From assembly GCF_000015565.1 (NCBI RefSeq), contig NC_008786.1, positions 62,001 through 126,000 of the forward strand: a stretch of 64,000 nucleotides of DNA. The letters are read 5' to 3'. The stretch comes from Verminephrobacter eiseniae EF01-2. Its GTDB lineage: Bacteria > Pseudomonadota > Gammaproteobacteria > Burkholderiales > Burkholderiaceae_C. This document shows positions 7,246 to 16,945 of the stretch, piece after piece; the stretch's first letter is position 1; every line of letters starts with the position of its first letter. A program made the translations under genes and the position numbers. The notes under the pieces were generated by a model that had not been told where the DNA came from, did not search any database, and was given only the letters and a program-made list of their open reading frames with translations.

Positions 7246-8415
7246 TCAGGCGCTCGCCGGAGCGCCTTCGCCTGCGGGCGGCCGGGCGGCGCTCATTGGA
7301 AGACCTTCGCCTTCGGCTGCGGTGTGAGCGCCTTCGGGCGGCCGGGCGGCGCTCGCTGGGATACCTTCGCCTTCGGCTGCGGTGTGAGCGCCTTCGGGCG
7401 GCCGGGCGGCGCTCACGGGCCGTCCGCCATCGAGTTGCACGGTCTTGCCGCTGTGGCACGACAGGGTTGCCGCTTGCGCCAGCGCCAATGCATTCACGCC
7501 GTCTTGCAGCGTCACCGGATAGTCGGTCCCGGCGGTCACTGCGTCGATGAAGGCGCGCCACTCGGCGGCGTAGGCTTGCATGTAGCGTTCGAGGAAGAAG
7601 TATTCCGGCTTGGCGCTGTGTGCGCCTGCGCTGGTGATCCGGGTCAGCGTGTTTTCCAGCACATTGCCGACCGACAGCAGGCCGGTGGCGCCCAGCAGTT
7701 CCACCCGCTGGTCATAGCCGTAAGCGGCACGCCGGCTGTTCTTGATGACGGCCATCCGGCCATCGGCAAAGCCGAGCGTGATCACGGCGGTGTCGACATC
7801 GCCCTCGGCGCCAATGGCCGGGTCGATGATGCTGGCGCCCAGCGCGGTGACCGACACCGGGAGCGCGGCGAAGAGCCAGCACGCCATGTCCAGGTCATGG
7901 ATGGCCATGTCGCGAAACAGTCCGCCGGAGCTTTTGACATAGCTCGCCGGCGGCGGCGCCGGGTCGAACGACGTGATCGACAACAACTCCCCCTTGCCGA
8001 TGTCGCCGGCGTCGAAGGCGCGCTTGAGCGCGGCAAAGTGCGGATCGAAGCGGCGGTTGAAGCCGATCATCACCGGCCGGCCGGCTTGGGCCGCCACTGC
8101 CTGGCAGGCCAGCGCGCGGTCGAGGTCCAGGTCCACCGGCTTTTCGCACAGCACGGCCTTGCCGGCATGCACCGCCGCTTCGATCAGCGCCGCATGGGTG
8201 TCGGTGGAGGTGGCGATCAGTACCGCATCGATGCCGGGGTCGGCGATGATCTCTTGCGCCGACCGGGCCTTGGCCCCGCAGGTGGCAGCCAGTTGCTGCG
8301 CCGCTTGCGCGTTGATGTCAGCGACGGCCAGCAACTGGCTGCGCTGATCGGCAACGATGCTCCTGGCGTGCACCTTGCCGATACGGCCGGCGCCGAGCAG
8401 ACCCACTTTGATCAT
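7246..8415 (-). CDS. iolG: Inositol 2-dehydrogenase-like oxidoreductase with a repeat-encoded tail
   Basis: A 389-residue Gfo/Idh/MocA protein. The N-terminal GLLGAGRIGKVHA Rossmann motif, LCEKPVDLDL, NRRFDPHF and FRDMAIHDLDMA (residues about 170-181, with the catalytic Asp/His pair) match IolG, which oxidises myo-inositol to scyllo-inosose with NAD. Family members are about 335 residues; here the last 50 or so residues are an extra tail made from a 60-base tandem repeat (SAARPPEG and AHTAAEGEG units, 7262-7416). The tail probably arose by repeat expansion across the old stop. It lies upstream of the permease and downstream of a TIM-barrel isomerase gene, all minus strand. IolG is the best call, but other cyclitol or sugar dehydrogenases remain possible. 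Confidence 0.82.
   Translation of the reverse strand: MIKVGLLGAGRIGKVHARSIVADQRSQLLAVADINAQAAQQLAATCGAKARSAQEIIADPGIDAVLIATSTDTHAALIEAAVHAGKAVLCEKPVDLDLDRALACQAVAAQAGRPVMIGFNRRFDPHFAALKRAFDAGDIGKGELLSITSFDPAPPPASYVKSSGGLFRDMAIHDLDMACWLFAALPVSVTALGASIIDPAIGAEGDVDTAVITLGFADGRMAVIKNSRRAAYGYDQRVELLGATGLLSVGNVLENTLTRITSAGAHSAKPEYFFLERYMQAYAAEWRAFIDAVTAGTDYPVTLQDGVNALALAQAATLSCHSGKTVQLDGGRPVSAARPPEGAHTAAEGEGIPASAARPPEGAHTAAEGEGLPMSAARPPAGEGAPASA
7262..7416. repeat. 60-bp tandem repeat in the 3' end of the iolG-like gene
   Basis: Three successive 60-base blocks (7261-7320, 7321-7380, 7381-7416 partial) are nearly identical: each contains GCGGCCGGGCGGCGCTC and then CCTTCGCCTTCGGCTGCGG. The period is exactly 60 bases, so copy number changes keep the reading frame. 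On the minus strand it encodes the Ala/Pro/Gly-rich tail of the oxidoreductase. Confidence 0.9.
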
Positions 8416-8469
8416 GGCGGACTCCTGAAGAAACGAGATGGTTGAAAGGGTCGAAGGGATTGCAAGGGT

Positions 8470-9276
8470 TCAGACGCCGGCCACGCCAGCGCCCTGGACC
8501 GTGAAAGCGCGCTGGAAGGCTTGCAGTGCCGCCTCAGGCTCGCCGCTGGCGTATGCCTCCAGCGCCACCGGGCCACGGTAGCCCAGCGCGTGCAGTGCGC
8601 GCGCAACGCCGGCATAGTTGATTTCGCCACTGCCCGGCTCTTGGCGGCCAGGCACGTCGGCCACTTGCACCTCGCCGATCCAGGGCAGGCAGCGGCGGCA
8701 CAGATCGATCAGGTTGCCTTCACCGATTTGCGCGTGGTACAGGTCCAGATTCAGGCGCAGGCGCGGATGGTTCACCGCCGAGACCAGGGCCAGGGTGTCG
8801 GCGGCCCGGGCGAACGGAACGCCGGGGTGATCGACGGACCGGTTCAGGTTCTCCAGCGTGAAGCACACCTCTTGCTGCTCGGCCAGGTCGGCAATGCGGG
8901 CCAAGGTGTCGCGGGCCTTGATCCACATCGGGCCGGTGACCACATCGCAGGGCGTGACCGGCAAACCGTCCGCACCGAGGCCGGTGCCGTGCAGGTTCAG
9001 CCGGGCCACGCCCAGGCGCTTGCCGACCTGCGCCGTCTCGCGGGCCGTGCGCAGCAGTTCGGCAGCGCCTTCGTCGTCCGCAAGACGGCCGCGCAGATAG
9101 CCGTTCATGATGGAAAAGCGCGCGCCCGAGCGCTCCAGCAGCGCCAGATCATGGTCGGGCCAGTTCCACAGGCCGACCTGGAACCCCATTTCGGTCAGGC
9201 GCTTGACGCGCCACAGCATCGGTTTGTCGCGCCACAGCATTTCGGCGCAGGCGGCCAATTCAAAAGATCGTTGCAT
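8470..9276 (-). CDS. Hydroxypyruvate isomerase-like TIM-barrel sugar isomerase
   Basis: A 268-residue protein beginning MQRSFELAACAEML, chosen because a GAGG lies nine bases upstream; an in-frame ATG 27 bases earlier has no such site. Motifs of the AP-endonuclease-2 TIM barrel appear in order: ARLNLHGTG, CFTLENLNRSVDHPG (Glu ligand), LRLNLDLYHAQIGEG (Asp and His), VQVADVPGRQEPGSGEINY and VALEAYASG (last Glu). The DVPGRxEPGxGEI stretch is characteristic of the hydroxypyruvate isomerase/IolI-like branch. In inositol clusters such enzymes isomerise inosose or 2-keto sugars in the cytosol. It is 54 bases upstream of the iolG-like gene and 51 bases downstream of an ABC ATPase. Specific substrate is not determined. 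Confidence 0.83.
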   Translation of the reverse strand: MQRSFELAACAEMLWRDKPMLWRVKRLTEMGFQVGLWNWPDHDLALLERSGARFSIMNGYLRGRLADDEGAAELLRTARETAQVGKRLGVARLNLHGTGLGADGLPVTPCDVVTGPMWIKARDTLARIADLAEQQEVCFTLENLNRSVDHPGVPFARAADTLALVSAVNHPRLRLNLDLYHAQIGEGNLIDLCRRCLPWIGEVQVADVPGRQEPGSGEINYAGVARALHALGYRGPVALEAYASGEPEAALQAFQRAFTVQGAGVAGV

Positions 9277-9327
9277 GGGTTTCGTCCTCATTCCTGCGCG
9301 CACCGTGGCCGCATCGTTGCTTGTCGA

Positions 9328-10128
9328 TCACACCGTGCCGCCCAGCGAGCCATCGAGCGTGGCCAGTTCCTGGCCGCTGGCCATCAGGTTTTGCAACTGC
9401 TCGGCCGTGATCTCGCTGCGCGTTGCGGTGCCCAGGGTCCGGCCCCGGTCGAGCACGGTAAAGCGGTTGCCCACGGCCATCGCATGGCGCACGTTGTGGG
9501 TGATGAAAATGACGCCGACATCCAGCTTGCGCACCCGGTCGATCGTGGCCAGCACGTTGGCGGTCTGGCGCACCCCCAGCGCCGAGGTCGGCTCGTCCAG
9601 GATCAGCACCTTGGCGCCAAAATAAACCGCGCGCGCAATGGCCACGCACTGGCGCTCGCCGCCGGACAAGGTGCCCACGGCCTGCTCGGGCTCACGCAGC
9701 CGGATGCCCATCCGCTGCATCTCGGCCATCGTGACCTGGTTCGCCTGCCGGATGTCGAAGCGTTTGAACGGCCCCCAGCCTTTGGTCGGCTCGCGGCCCA
9801 TGAAGAAGTTGCGCGTCACCGACATCAGCGGAATCATCGCCAGGTCCTGGAACACGGTGGCAATGCCGGCATTCATGGCCTGGCGCGGACTTTCCAGCAC
9901 CACCTCGGCGCCGTTGACCAGCATGGTTCCGCCCGAGGGCTTGTGCACGCCGGACATGGTCTTGATGAAGGTCGATTTGCCGGCGCCGTTGTCCCCGAGC
10001 AGGCAGTGGCATTCGCCCGCATGGATGGAAAACGAAACGCCGGACAGGGCGATGATGTTGCCGAAGCGCTTTTCGATCGCGCGCATCTCGACCAATGGCT
10101 GGGGCTGGGGCTGGGCGGCTGCGGTCAT
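9328..10128 (-). CDS. Single-domain sugar ABC transporter ATPase, FrcA-like
   Basis: A 266-residue ATPase with Walker [10 protein letters not shown] (residues about 45-53), signature LSGGERQ, Walker [12 protein letters not shown] and the H-loop ITHN. Unlike the RbsA/MglA type it has one nucleotide-binding domain, as in fructose transporters of the FrcBCA type, so two copies would act with the adjacent permease. The signature is followed by CVAIARA, typical of carbohydrate family 2 importers. It ends 51 bases before the TIM-barrel isomerase gene and starts one base after the stop of the permease gene (10130-11233). Together with the binding protein at 11304 it forms a complete three-gene uptake system. 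The sugar is unknown. Confidence 0.9.
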   Translation of the reverse strand: MTAAAQPQPQPLVEMRAIEKRFGNIIALSGVSFSIHAGECHCLLGDNGAGKSTFIKTMSGVHKPSGGTMLVNGAEVVLESPRQAMNAGIATVFQDLAMIPLMSVTRNFFMGREPTKGWGPFKRFDIRQANQVTMAEMQRMGIRLREPEQAVGTLSGGERQCVAIARAVYFGAKVLILDEPTSALGVRQTANVLATIDRVRKLDVGVIFITHNVRHAMAVGNRFTVLDRGRTLGTATRSEITAEQLQNLMASGQELATLDGSLGGTV

Positions 10129-10129
10129 A

Positions 10130-11233
10130 TCAGCGCTCCCCGGTCACGCGCTTGCGGATGGTGTTGTTGAACAGCACGGCCACCAGCAGCATCGCGCCCA
10201 GGAAAACCAGGTACCAGTCCTGATCGATGCGGGTGTAGGTCAGCCCTATCATCACCATCCCGAAGATGATCGAACCCAGGAATGCGCCCACGGCCGAGCC
10301 GTAGCCACCGGTGAGCAGGCAGCCGCCAATCACGGCGGCAATGATGGCCTCGAACTCCTTCTGGAAACCGCGCCGCGCGTCCGTCGATCCGCTGTCCAGC
10401 ACCGTGATGATGGCCACCAGCCCGGCGCACAATGCGGCAAAGACAAACAGGCCGGTCTTGACGTTGCGCACCATCACCCCCGAGTTCTTGGCGGCCGTGG
10501 CATCGCCGCCGGAGGCAAAAATCCAGTTGCCCAGCGGGGTGCGCAGCAGCACCCAGGTGGCCAATGCGGTCAGACCCACGAACCAGCAGATTTCCACAGG
10601 GATGCCGGTGATCATCGGCACGCCGTTCGGGAAACGCGGGATCAGCCCATGCTCACCCATGAAGGCGAACCAGCCGGTAAACGCCTTGCCGTTGAACAGC
10701 CAGAGCAGGGAGCTGTCCTGGACCGCTTCGGTCACGCCGCGCAACTGCGTCGAGCCGCCGGTGGCCCATTTGAGCCCCACCAGGCTCAGGCCGCGCAACA
10801 TGAACAAAAAGGCCAGCGTCACGATGAAGCTCGGCAAGCCGGTGCTGATGACGATCCAGGCGTTCACGCAGCCGATCACGGCCACCACCAGCAGCGTCAG
10901 CAAGACCGCCAGCACCAGCGGGAGCTCGAAGATGACGATCGCCGTGGAAAAAATCAGACCGGCAAAGGCAATCATCGATCCGATCGACAGGTCGAATTCG
11001 CCGCCGATCATCAGCAAAGCCGCGCCCAATGCCAGGATGCCCAACTGCGCCGCCGGCGTCAGGAAATTGACCAGCCCGGCCAGGCTGAACATCACCGGAT
11101 CGGCGGTGAGCATGAAGAACACCGTCACCAGCAGCAGGCCGGCGACGGCACCCAATTCAGGGCGCTTCATCCAGCGTGAAAACCAGGACCGGTGCGTCAA
11201 GCGATCGTCGGCCGGCCCGCTTGCATGATTCAT
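10130..11233 (-). CDS. ABC sugar transporter permease, FrcC/RbsC-like
   Basis: A 367-residue BPD_transp_2 membrane protein starting [10 protein letters not shown]; an upstream in-frame ATG at 11287 would add 18 residues without family support. About ten membrane helices follow, with [17 protein letters not shown] (the GxxDLSxG loop) and the cytoplasmic [19 protein letters not shown] coupling region near the C-terminus. A long periplasmic insertion near residues 150-215 ([13 protein letters not shown] to GVPMITG) is larger than in RbsC, as seen in fructose-type permeases. One base separates its stop from the start of the ATPase gene, and the binding-protein gene lies 70 bases upstream. It imports a sugar with those two partners. 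Confidence 0.9.
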   Translation of the reverse strand: MNHASGPADDRLTHRSWFSRWMKRPELGAVAGLLLVTVFFMLTADPVMFSLAGLVNFLTPAAQLGILALGAALLMIGGEFDLSIGSMIAFAGLIFSTAIVIFELPLVLAVLLTLLVVAVIGCVNAWIVISTGLPSFIVTLAFLFMLRGLSLVGLKWATGGSTQLRGVTEAVQDSSLLWLFNGKAFTGWFAFMGEHGLIPRFPNGVPMITGIPVEICWFVGLTALATWVLLRTPLGNWIFASGGDATAAKNSGVMVRNVKTGLFVFAALCAGLVAIITVLDSGSTDARRGFQKEFEAIIAAVIGGCLLTGGYGSAVGAFLGSIIFGMVMIGLTYTRIDQDWYLVFLGAMLLVAVLFNNTIRKRVTGER

Positions 11234-11303
11234 GGCGTCTTCGAGGAAAGAGGGTTGATGGGGTCGGGGGGCCGGCAACCGTTGCATGGCCCCTGGCGGG
11301 TCT

Positions 11304-12239
11304 TTAGCGAATGCCCTTGGCGGAAAGGTCGATCGCCTGCGCGGCCTTGTCGGCGGTGATCAGGTTCGGGCCGGACGGCACATTGCCCGCCGGCATCACG
11401 CCGTACTTTGCGTGCAGCGCCAGAAAGCTCACCGGCAGATAGCCTTGCAGGAACTGCTGCTGGTCGATGGTGAACGCCGCTTCCTTGGCGGCAATGGCTT
11501 TCAGGAAGCCGGCAGACAAGTCGAAGGCCGCGATAAGCAGCTTGGCGCTGCGGCCAGTGTCTTTGGCGGCGGCCAGGCTCGGGTCGCCGGAGGTCGCCGC
11601 GCCGAGCACCATGATGGTGTCGATGCCGGCATCCGAATCCAGGGCGGCCTTGACCTTGGCGCGCACTTCGGCCGGATCATTGCCGGTGGGCAGCACCTTG
11701 GACTTGCCGGCAAAGCCATCGGCGAAGCCCTTGCAGCGCAGGTCCAGGGCGACATTGCCCACTTCCTGGTTGACACAAATGCCATTCTTGCCGCCCATGG
11801 ACTTGAGCTTCTCGCCGGCCGACTTGCCGGCATCGTATTCGGATTGGCCCACATGGAGCACGGCCCCGAGCTTCTTGGAAAATTCCAGCCCGGAATTGAT
11901 CGTGATCACCGGGATGCCGGCCTTGACCGCGCGTTCGATGGCCGGGCCCAGGGCCGACGCATCGGGCAGCGAAACCACCAGGCCGTCGGGCTTTTGGTTG
12001 ACTGCCGCATCGATCAGACGGCTCATCGCCACCATGTCGAAACTCTCGGGCGCGCGGTAGCTGACTTTGACGCCGGCGTCCTTGGCCGCCGCTTCGACAC
12101 CGTTCTTGACGACGGACCAGAACGCGTCATTGGCTTGGCCATGGGTCACGACGGCGATGGTTTGGGCCTGGCCCCAGGCGCATGCTGCGGACAGCGCCGC
12201 CGCGAATGCGCAGCGAACCAGTTGGCGAGCGAAGGTCAT
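11304..12239 (-). CDS. Periplasmic sugar-binding protein, FrcB-like
   Basis: A 311-residue Peripla_BP_4 protein. The ATG at 12239 follows CAGGAGAGA and opens a clear signal peptide (MTFARQLVRCAFAAALSAACAWGQAQ). The mature chain has the typical two-lobe pattern, with QKPDGLVVSLPDASAL, AGIPVITINSGLEF, VGQSEYDAGKSAGE and TIMVLGAATSGDPS. It is clearly distinct from the three inositol-type receptors in the window. The permease and single-domain ATPase follow directly on the same strand, so this is the ligand receptor of that importer. Fructose, ribose or a related sugar is a family-level guess. Confidence 0.89.
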   Translation of the reverse strand: MTFARQLVRCAFAAALSAACAWGQAQTIAVVTHGQANDAFWSVVKNGVEAAAKDAGVKVSYRAPESFDMVAMSRLIDAAVNQKPDGLVVSLPDASALGPAIERAVKAGIPVITINSGLEFSKKLGAVLHVGQSEYDAGKSAGEKLKSMGGKNGICVNQEVGNVALDLRCKGFADGFAGKSKVLPTGNDPAEVRAKVKAALDSDAGIDTIMVLGAATSGDPSLAAAKDTGRSAKLLIAAFDLSAGFLKAIAAKEAAFTIDQQQFLQGYLPVSFLALHAKYGVMPAGNVPSGPNLITADKAAQAIDLSAKGIR

Positions 12240-12298
12240 GTTTCTCTCCTGAGCGTTGTTGAAATGAAGCATTGATGGATTGACGGATTGACGGGAAA

Positions 12299-13849
12299 TC
12301 AGCGGGACGCCAATTCCATGATGCGCACCTGCGTGGCGTCCTTGCGCTCGACGATGCCGGTCATCCGGCCTTCGTGCATGACCAGGATGCGGTCGCACAT
12401 GCCCAGCACCTCGGGCATCTCCGACGAAATCAGCAGCACCGCCACGCCCTGGGCCGCCAGCCGGGTCACCAGGCGGTGAATCTCGGCCTTGGCGCCGACA
12501 TCGATGCCGCGCGTCGGTTCGTCCAGGATCAGAATCTTCGGCTCGGTCAGCAGCCAGCGGCCGATCAGCACCTTTTGCTGGTTCCCGCCCGAGAGGTTTT
12601 GTATCGTCTCGTGCAGGCCCGGCGCCTTCACCTGCAGCGTGCGCAGCATCTGCTGGCAGTCCCGGCGCAGCGGGGCCTGCTGCACGAAGTCGTACTTGAC
12701 GAAGCGGCTGCGCAGCACCGCCGTTTCCAGGTTCGCCAGCAGGTCGAGGATCAGAAAGCAGCCGCTCTCCTTGCGGTCCTCGGTCAGGAAGGCCAGGCCA
12801 TGCCGCATCGCCTTGGCGGGCGAATCGATGCGCACCGGCTGGCCATCGATGCGGATCTCGCCCGAGGTGGCCGGCACCACGCCGAACAGCGCCTCGGCAA
12901 CGTTCGAGCGCCCGGAGCCGACCAGCCCGGCCAGGCCGAGGAACTCGCCGGCGCGCAGGTCGAAGCTCACGTCGCGAAACACGCCCTTGACGGCCAAGTC
13001 CCGCACCGACAGCACGACAGCGCCGATCGGCACCTCCTCCTTGGGGAACAGTTGCGTGATCTCGCGCCCGACCATCATCTGGATGATGTCGTCGCGCGTG
13101 ACATCGCAGGAGGCATGGGTGCCGATGTACTTGCCGTCGCGAAACACCGAGAACTCGTCGGCGATCTCGAACAGCTCGCTCATCTTGTGCGTGATGTAGA
13201 CGATGCCTTTGCCCTGCGCGCGCAACTGGCCAATGATGCGAAACAGGTGGTTGACCTCCTTGTCGGTCAGCGCCGACGTAGGCTCGTCCATGATCAGCAC
13301 GTCGGAGTCGAACGACACCGCCTTGGCAATCTCGACCATCTGGCGGTTGGCCACCGTCAGGCTGCGCACCTCGGCCTCGGGGTCGATGTCGATGGCCAGG
13401 CGATCGAACAGCGCCTGCGTGCGCTGGCGCAGCGCGCCGTGGTCCACCAGGCCCAGGCGGCCCAGCGGCTCGCGGCAGATCCAGATGTTCTCGGCCACCG
13501 TCATATAGGGCATCAGGTTCAGTTCCTGATGGATCATCGCGATGCCATGGCTGAGGGCCGCGCGCGGGCTGGCCAGCGTCACCGGCTGGCCGCGCAGCAG
13601 GATCTGGCCCTGGTCCGGCGCGTAGACGCCGGCAATGATCTTCATCAGCGTCGACTTGCCGGCCCCGTTCTCGCCGAGCAGCGCATGCACCGAGCCTGGC
13701 CGCAGGCGAAACTGCACGTTGTCGAGCGCCACCACGCCGGGGAAGGACTTGCTCACGCCGCGCACCTGCAGCAGGCAGGCCGGCCCGGGCGGGACGGGTG
13801 GCCGGCCCCCTCCGGTGGGCGCTGGGCGATCGGGTGTGGCAACGAACAT
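12299..13849 (-). CDS. Two-domain sugar ABC transporter ATPase, RbsA/MglA/IatA-like
   Basis: A 516-residue protein with two ABC domains. Domain 1 has Walker [10 protein letters not shown] (residues 59-67), Walker [12 protein letters not shown] and H-loop YITHK. Domain 2 has a degenerate Walker [10 protein letters not shown], but a good signature LSGGNQQKV and [12 protein letters not shown]. The asymmetric pattern is standard for ribose/galactose/inositol importers, where only one site hydrolyses ATP well. No permease is adjacent; the permease at 6112-7203, which lacks its own ATPase, is the likely partner, with one or more of the three inositol-type binding proteins. The gene is followed 59 bases on by the FrcB-like gene, and its start is 25 bases from the Bug-protein stop. 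Confidence 0.9.
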   Translation of the reverse strand: MFVATPDRPAPTGGGRPPVPPGPACLLQVRGVSKSFPGVVALDNVQFRLRPGSVHALLGENGAGKSTLMKIIAGVYAPDQGQILLRGQPVTLASPRAALSHGIAMIHQELNLMPYMTVAENIWICREPLGRLGLVDHGALRQRTQALFDRLAIDIDPEAEVRSLTVANRQMVEIAKAVSFDSDVLIMDEPTSALTDKEVNHLFRIIGQLRAQGKGIVYITHKMSELFEIADEFSVFRDGKYIGTHASCDVTRDDIIQMMVGREITQLFPKEEVPIGAVVLSVRDLAVKGVFRDVSFDLRAGEFLGLAGLVGSGRSNVAEALFGVVPATSGEIRIDGQPVRIDSPAKAMRHGLAFLTEDRKESGCFLILDLLANLETAVLRSRFVKYDFVQQAPLRRDCQQMLRTLQVKAPGLHETIQNLSGGNQQKVLIGRWLLTEPKILILDEPTRGIDVGAKAEIHRLVTRLAAQGVAVLLISSEMPEVLGMCDRILVMHEGRMTGIVERKDATQVRIMELASR

Positions 13850-13874
13850 GGCAGGCTCCCTGGACAGCGCGTCG

Positions 13875-14858
13875 TCAATCGAGCCGGATGCTGGCCGCTT
13901 TGATCACGCCGGACCACCGCTTTTGCTCGTCGTGCACGAAATCGGCGAACTGCTGCGGCGCCATCGGCATCGGCTCGATGCCGATCTCTTGCAGCCTGGA
14001 CCGGGTCTGCGCGTGCGAGAGCGCAGCCACCAGTTCCTTGTTCAGCCGCTCGAGCACCGGCGTCGGCAGCCCGGCCGGACCGACGAGGCCCTGCCAGGCG
14101 TAGGCCTGGTAGCCCGGCACACCGGCCTCGGCCATCGTCGGCACGTCCGGCAGCAGGGCCAGACGCTGCGGCGTGGCCACGGCCAGCACGCGGATCTTGC
14201 CGGCCTTGATCATCGACAGGCTGGCCGGCAGGTCCACGAACATCGAATTCACCTGGCCGGCCATCAGATCCTGTAGCGCCGGGGCCGCGCCTTTGTAGGC
14301 CACATGCAGGATGTCGGTCCTGGTCTGCTGCTTGAACAGTTCGAGCGCCACATGCAACGGCGAGCCCGACCCCGCCGAGGCCGAGGACACGGCCCCCGGC
14401 GATTTGCGCACCAGCGCCAGGAACTCCTGCACATCCTTGGCCGGGAACGAGGGGTGCACGGCCAGCACCAGCGGCATCCGGCCCAAGCCGCCGATGAGGC
14501 TGAAGTCCTTGCCGGCGTCGTAGCCGAGGCTGGCGTACATCGCCGGGTTGAAGGCCAGCGTGCCCGAGTCCGCCGTGCCCACCGTGTAGCCGTCCGGCGC
14601 CGAGCGCGCGATGAAGGTGGCGCCGATGATGCTGGCCGCGCCCGGCTTGTTGTCGGCAATGACCGACTGGCCCAGCGTCTGCCCCATGCGCACCGCGAGC
14701 TGGCGCGCGATCACGTCCGTGGTGCCCCCCGGCGCGTAGGGCACGACCCACTTCAGCGGCTGCTGCGGGTAGGCGGCTGGCTGCGCCTGCGCGGCGCCGG
14801 CCAGCAGCGTGGCCGCGAAGAGGACGGCAAAGAGGCGAAGGGCGATGCGCTGGGTCAT
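13875..14858 (-). CDS. Bug/TctC-family periplasmic solute-binding protein (orphan)
   Basis: A 327-residue member of the tripartite tricarboxylate transporter receptor family, very abundant in Burkholderiales. It starts [19 protein letters not shown] with a signal peptide ending AQAQ. Hallmarks are [19 protein letters not shown], the [17 protein letters not shown] loop and [19 protein letters not shown], followed by [17 protein letters not shown]. No tctA/tctB membrane genes are in the window, which is common for Bug proteins. It lies between inositol-type ABC genes on the same strand, so it may bind a carboxylated breakdown product, but there is no direct evidence. Confidence 0.9.
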   Translation of the reverse strand: MTQRIALRLFAVLFAATLLAGAAQAQPAAYPQQPLKWVVPYAPGGTTDVIARQLAVRMGQTLGQSVIADNKPGAASIIGATFIARSAPDGYTVGTADSGTLAFNPAMYASLGYDAGKDFSLIGGLGRMPLVLAVHPSFPAKDVQEFLALVRKSPGAVSSASAGSGSPLHVALELFKQQTRTDILHVAYKGAAPALQDLMAGQVNSMFVDLPASLSMIKAGKIRVLAVATPQRLALLPDVPTMAEAGVPGYQAYAWQGLVGPAGLPTPVLERLNKELVAALSHAQTRSRLQEIGIEPMPMAPQQFADFVHDEQKRWSGVIKAASIRLD

Positions 14859-14943
14859 GGTGTCTCTGCGAAAGTCCGGGCCGGGCTTGCGGGTCGCCAT
14901 ACAGGTCGAGCGTTCGTTGGGTTCATTGCCGGGCCGGGTCGGA

Positions 14944-15873
14944 TCAGTTTTTGCCGGCGTACCGGGCCATGTTCCCGGGCGTGACCAGCTCGAACGGTAT
15001 GTTCACGAAGCGCTCGACGCTTTGCTTGCCCGACAGCCTGATCGCCGCATCGATCGCGCCTGCGCCCTGCCCGGCGGCGTTCTGGAAGACCGTGACCTTC
15101 AGGTCGCCGGCCTTCATCGACGCCAGCGCATCGGGCGTGGCATCGATGCCGGCAACGATGGTCCGGGGCGTCCATTTCTTCGTGGCCTTGAGCGCGTTGA
15201 TCGCGCCGAGGGCCATCTCGTCGTCGTTCGAGACGATGGCGTCGAACTTCAGGCCCGAGCTGAGCCAGTTGATGGTGATGTCCTGGCCCCGGGTGCGGCT
15301 CCACTTGCCCTCGCGCCTGTCGGCGATGCTGATGCCCGAGCATTCCTTGCCCGCCACCACGTCATCGACGGCCTTGGTGCGCGAGCGCGTGGACTCGTTG
15401 GACAGATCACCCATCAGCACCAGGATGCTGCCCTTGCCGCCGAGCAGCTTGCACACCTGCTCGGCCTGCAGCCTGCCCGCCGCCATCTCGTCGGACGCGA
15501 CCATGACCACGCTGGCCGGCAGTTTCTCGAAGTCCGCCGGCTTGCGGTTCACGTAGACCAGCGGAATCCTGGCCTCGGTCAGCAAACGGGTCATTTTCGG
15601 CGTGGCGTCGGTGTCCACGGCGTTGACGATGACCGCGTCCACCTTCTGCGCGATCATGTTCTGGATCTGGCTCAGTTGCTTGCCGACATCGCTGCCGGCG
15701 TCCTCGATCTGTACGCTGGCACCGGCCTTCCTGGCCGCGTCGGCCATGCTGTTGCGCAGGATGTTCAGGAAGATGTCGTCGAACGTGGCCATGGTTACGC
15801 CGATCTTCTGCGCGCTGGCCAGCGGCGCAACCAGCGCGGCAGCCGTGGCCACGGCCATCAGTAGCGGTTTCAT
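14944..15873 (-). CDS. Inositol-type ABC substrate-binding protein, tandem copy A
   Basis: A 309-residue periplasmic receptor. The ATG at 15873 is preceded by GAGGAG nine bases upstream, giving a signal peptide ending PLASAQ. The Peripla_BP_4 landmarks QIQNMIAQKVDAVIVNAVDT, IPLVYVNRKP, VMVASDEMAAG, IVSNDDEMALGAINALK and VAGIDATPDAL are present. It is about 85% identical by eye to the next gene upstream (16013-16945), and the 3' flanking bases are also shared, so the pair arose by recent tandem duplication. It lies close to the divergent iolCDEB operon, and the family includes IbpA-type inositol-binding proteins, so myo- or scyllo-inositol is the likely ligand. Confidence 0.88.
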   Translation of the reverse strand: MKPLLMAVATAAALVAPLASAQKIGVTMATFDDIFLNILRNSMADAARKAGASVQIEDAGSDVGKQLSQIQNMIAQKVDAVIVNAVDTDATPKMTRLLTEARIPLVYVNRKPADFEKLPASVVMVASDEMAAGRLQAEQVCKLLGGKGSILVLMGDLSNESTRSRTKAVDDVVAGKECSGISIADRREGKWSRTRGQDITINWLSSGLKFDAIVSNDDEMALGAINALKATKKWTPRTIVAGIDATPDALASMKAGDLKVTVFQNAAGQGAGAIDAAIRLSGKQSVERFVNIPFELVTPGNMARYAGKN

Positions 15874-16012
15874 TCGGTGGGTCTCCTCGGGAAGTCGGAC
15901 GGGGCTTGCGGGCCGCAATGCAGGTTTACCGTTTGGTTGATGTTGATTCGTTGACCGGGCCGATGGGCGGGCGGGCGGGCAGGTAGGTGCGCCGATGGGG
16001 GCTGCGGCCGGA

Positions 16013-16945
16013 TCAGTTTTTGCCGGCGTACCGGGCCATGTTCTCGGGCGTGACCAGCTCGAACGGTATGCTGACGAAGCGCTCCTGGTGCTGCTTCCTG
16101 GCCAGTTTGATCGCCGCATCGATCGCGCCTGCGCCCTGCCCGACGGCGTTCTGGAAAACCGAGACCTTCAGGTCGCCGGCCTTCATCGACGCCAGCGCAT
16201 CGGGCGTGGCATCGATGCCGGCAACGATGGTCTGGGGCGTCCACTTCTTGGTGGCCTTGAGCGCGTTGATCGCGCCGAGGGCCATCTCGTCGTTGTTCGA
16301 GACGATGGCGTCGAACTTCAGCCCCGAACTGAGCCAGTTGGTGGCGATGTCCTGGCCCCGGGTGCGGTCCCACTTGCCCTCGCGCTTGTCGGCAATCTTG
16401 ATGCCCGAGCATTCCTTGCCCGCCAGCACATCCTCGACCGCCTTGGTGCGCGAGCGCGCAGCCTCGTTCGACAAATCGCCCATCAGCACCAGGATGCTGC
16501 CCTTGCCGCCGAGCAGTTTGCACACCTGCTCGGCCTGCAACTTGCCCGACACCGTCTCGTCGGACGCGACCACGGCCATGCCGGGCGGCAGTTTCTCGAA
16601 GTCCACCGGCTTGCGGTTCACGTAGACCAGCGCAATCCCGGCCTCGGTCAGCAGGCGGGTCATTTTCGGCGTGGCGTCGGTGTCCACGGTGTTGACGATG
16701 ACCGCGTCCACTTTCTGCGCGATCATGTTCTGGATCTGACTGAGCTGCTTGCCGACATCGCCGCCGGCGTCCTCGATCTGTACGCTGACGCCGGCTTTCC
16801 TGGCCGAGTCGGCCATGCTGTTGCGCAGGATGGTCAGAAAGTTGTCGTCGAACTGTGACATGGTCACGCCGATCTTCTGCGCGCTGGCCAGCGGCGCGGC
16901 CAGTGCGGCGGTGGCCGTCACCACGGCCATCAGTAGCGTTTTCAT
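16013..16945 (-). CDS. Inositol-type ABC substrate-binding protein, tandem copy B
   Basis: A 310-residue periplasmic receptor with signal peptide MKTLLMAVVTATAALAAPLA(SAQ), ATG at 16945 behind an AGGAG. Same fold and motifs as copy A: QIQNMIAQKVDAVIVNTVDT, IALVYVNRKP, IVSNNDEMALGAINALK. Differences cluster in the residues flanking the presumed ligand cleft and at the C-terminal KQHQERF stretch, so the two copies may have drifted in affinity or ligand. It is the first gene of the minus-strand set and faces iolC across a 266-base AT-rich region, so it is probably induced with the iol operon. The three related receptors presumably share one permease and the two-domain ATPase. Confidence 0.88.
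   Translation of the reverse strand: MKTLLMAVVTATAALAAPLASAQKIGVTMSQFDDNFLTILRNSMADSARKAGVSVQIEDAGGDVGKQLSQIQNMIAQKVDAVIVNTVDTDATPKMTRLLTEAGIALVYVNRKPVDFEKLPPGMAVVASDETVSGKLQAEQVCKLLGGKGSILVLMGDLSNEAARSRTKAVEDVLAGKECSGIKIADKREGKWDRTRGQDIATNWLSSGLKFDAIVSNNDEMALGAINALKATKKWTPQTIVAGIDATPDALASMKAGDLKVSVFQNAVGQGAGAIDAAIKLARKQHQERFVSIPFELVTPENMARYAGKN

Noticed and set aside
7262..7416. CRISPR-like array
   Set aside because: The 60-base units follow each other without unique spacers and lie inside a coding frame, so it is a simple tandem duplication.
6139..8445. Very long open frame antisense to the permease and iolG-like genes
   Set aside because: Its translation is low-complexity (His/Asp/Arg-rich) with no family motif, as expected opposite GC-rich genes with third-position bias. 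The minus-strand genes have clear domains.
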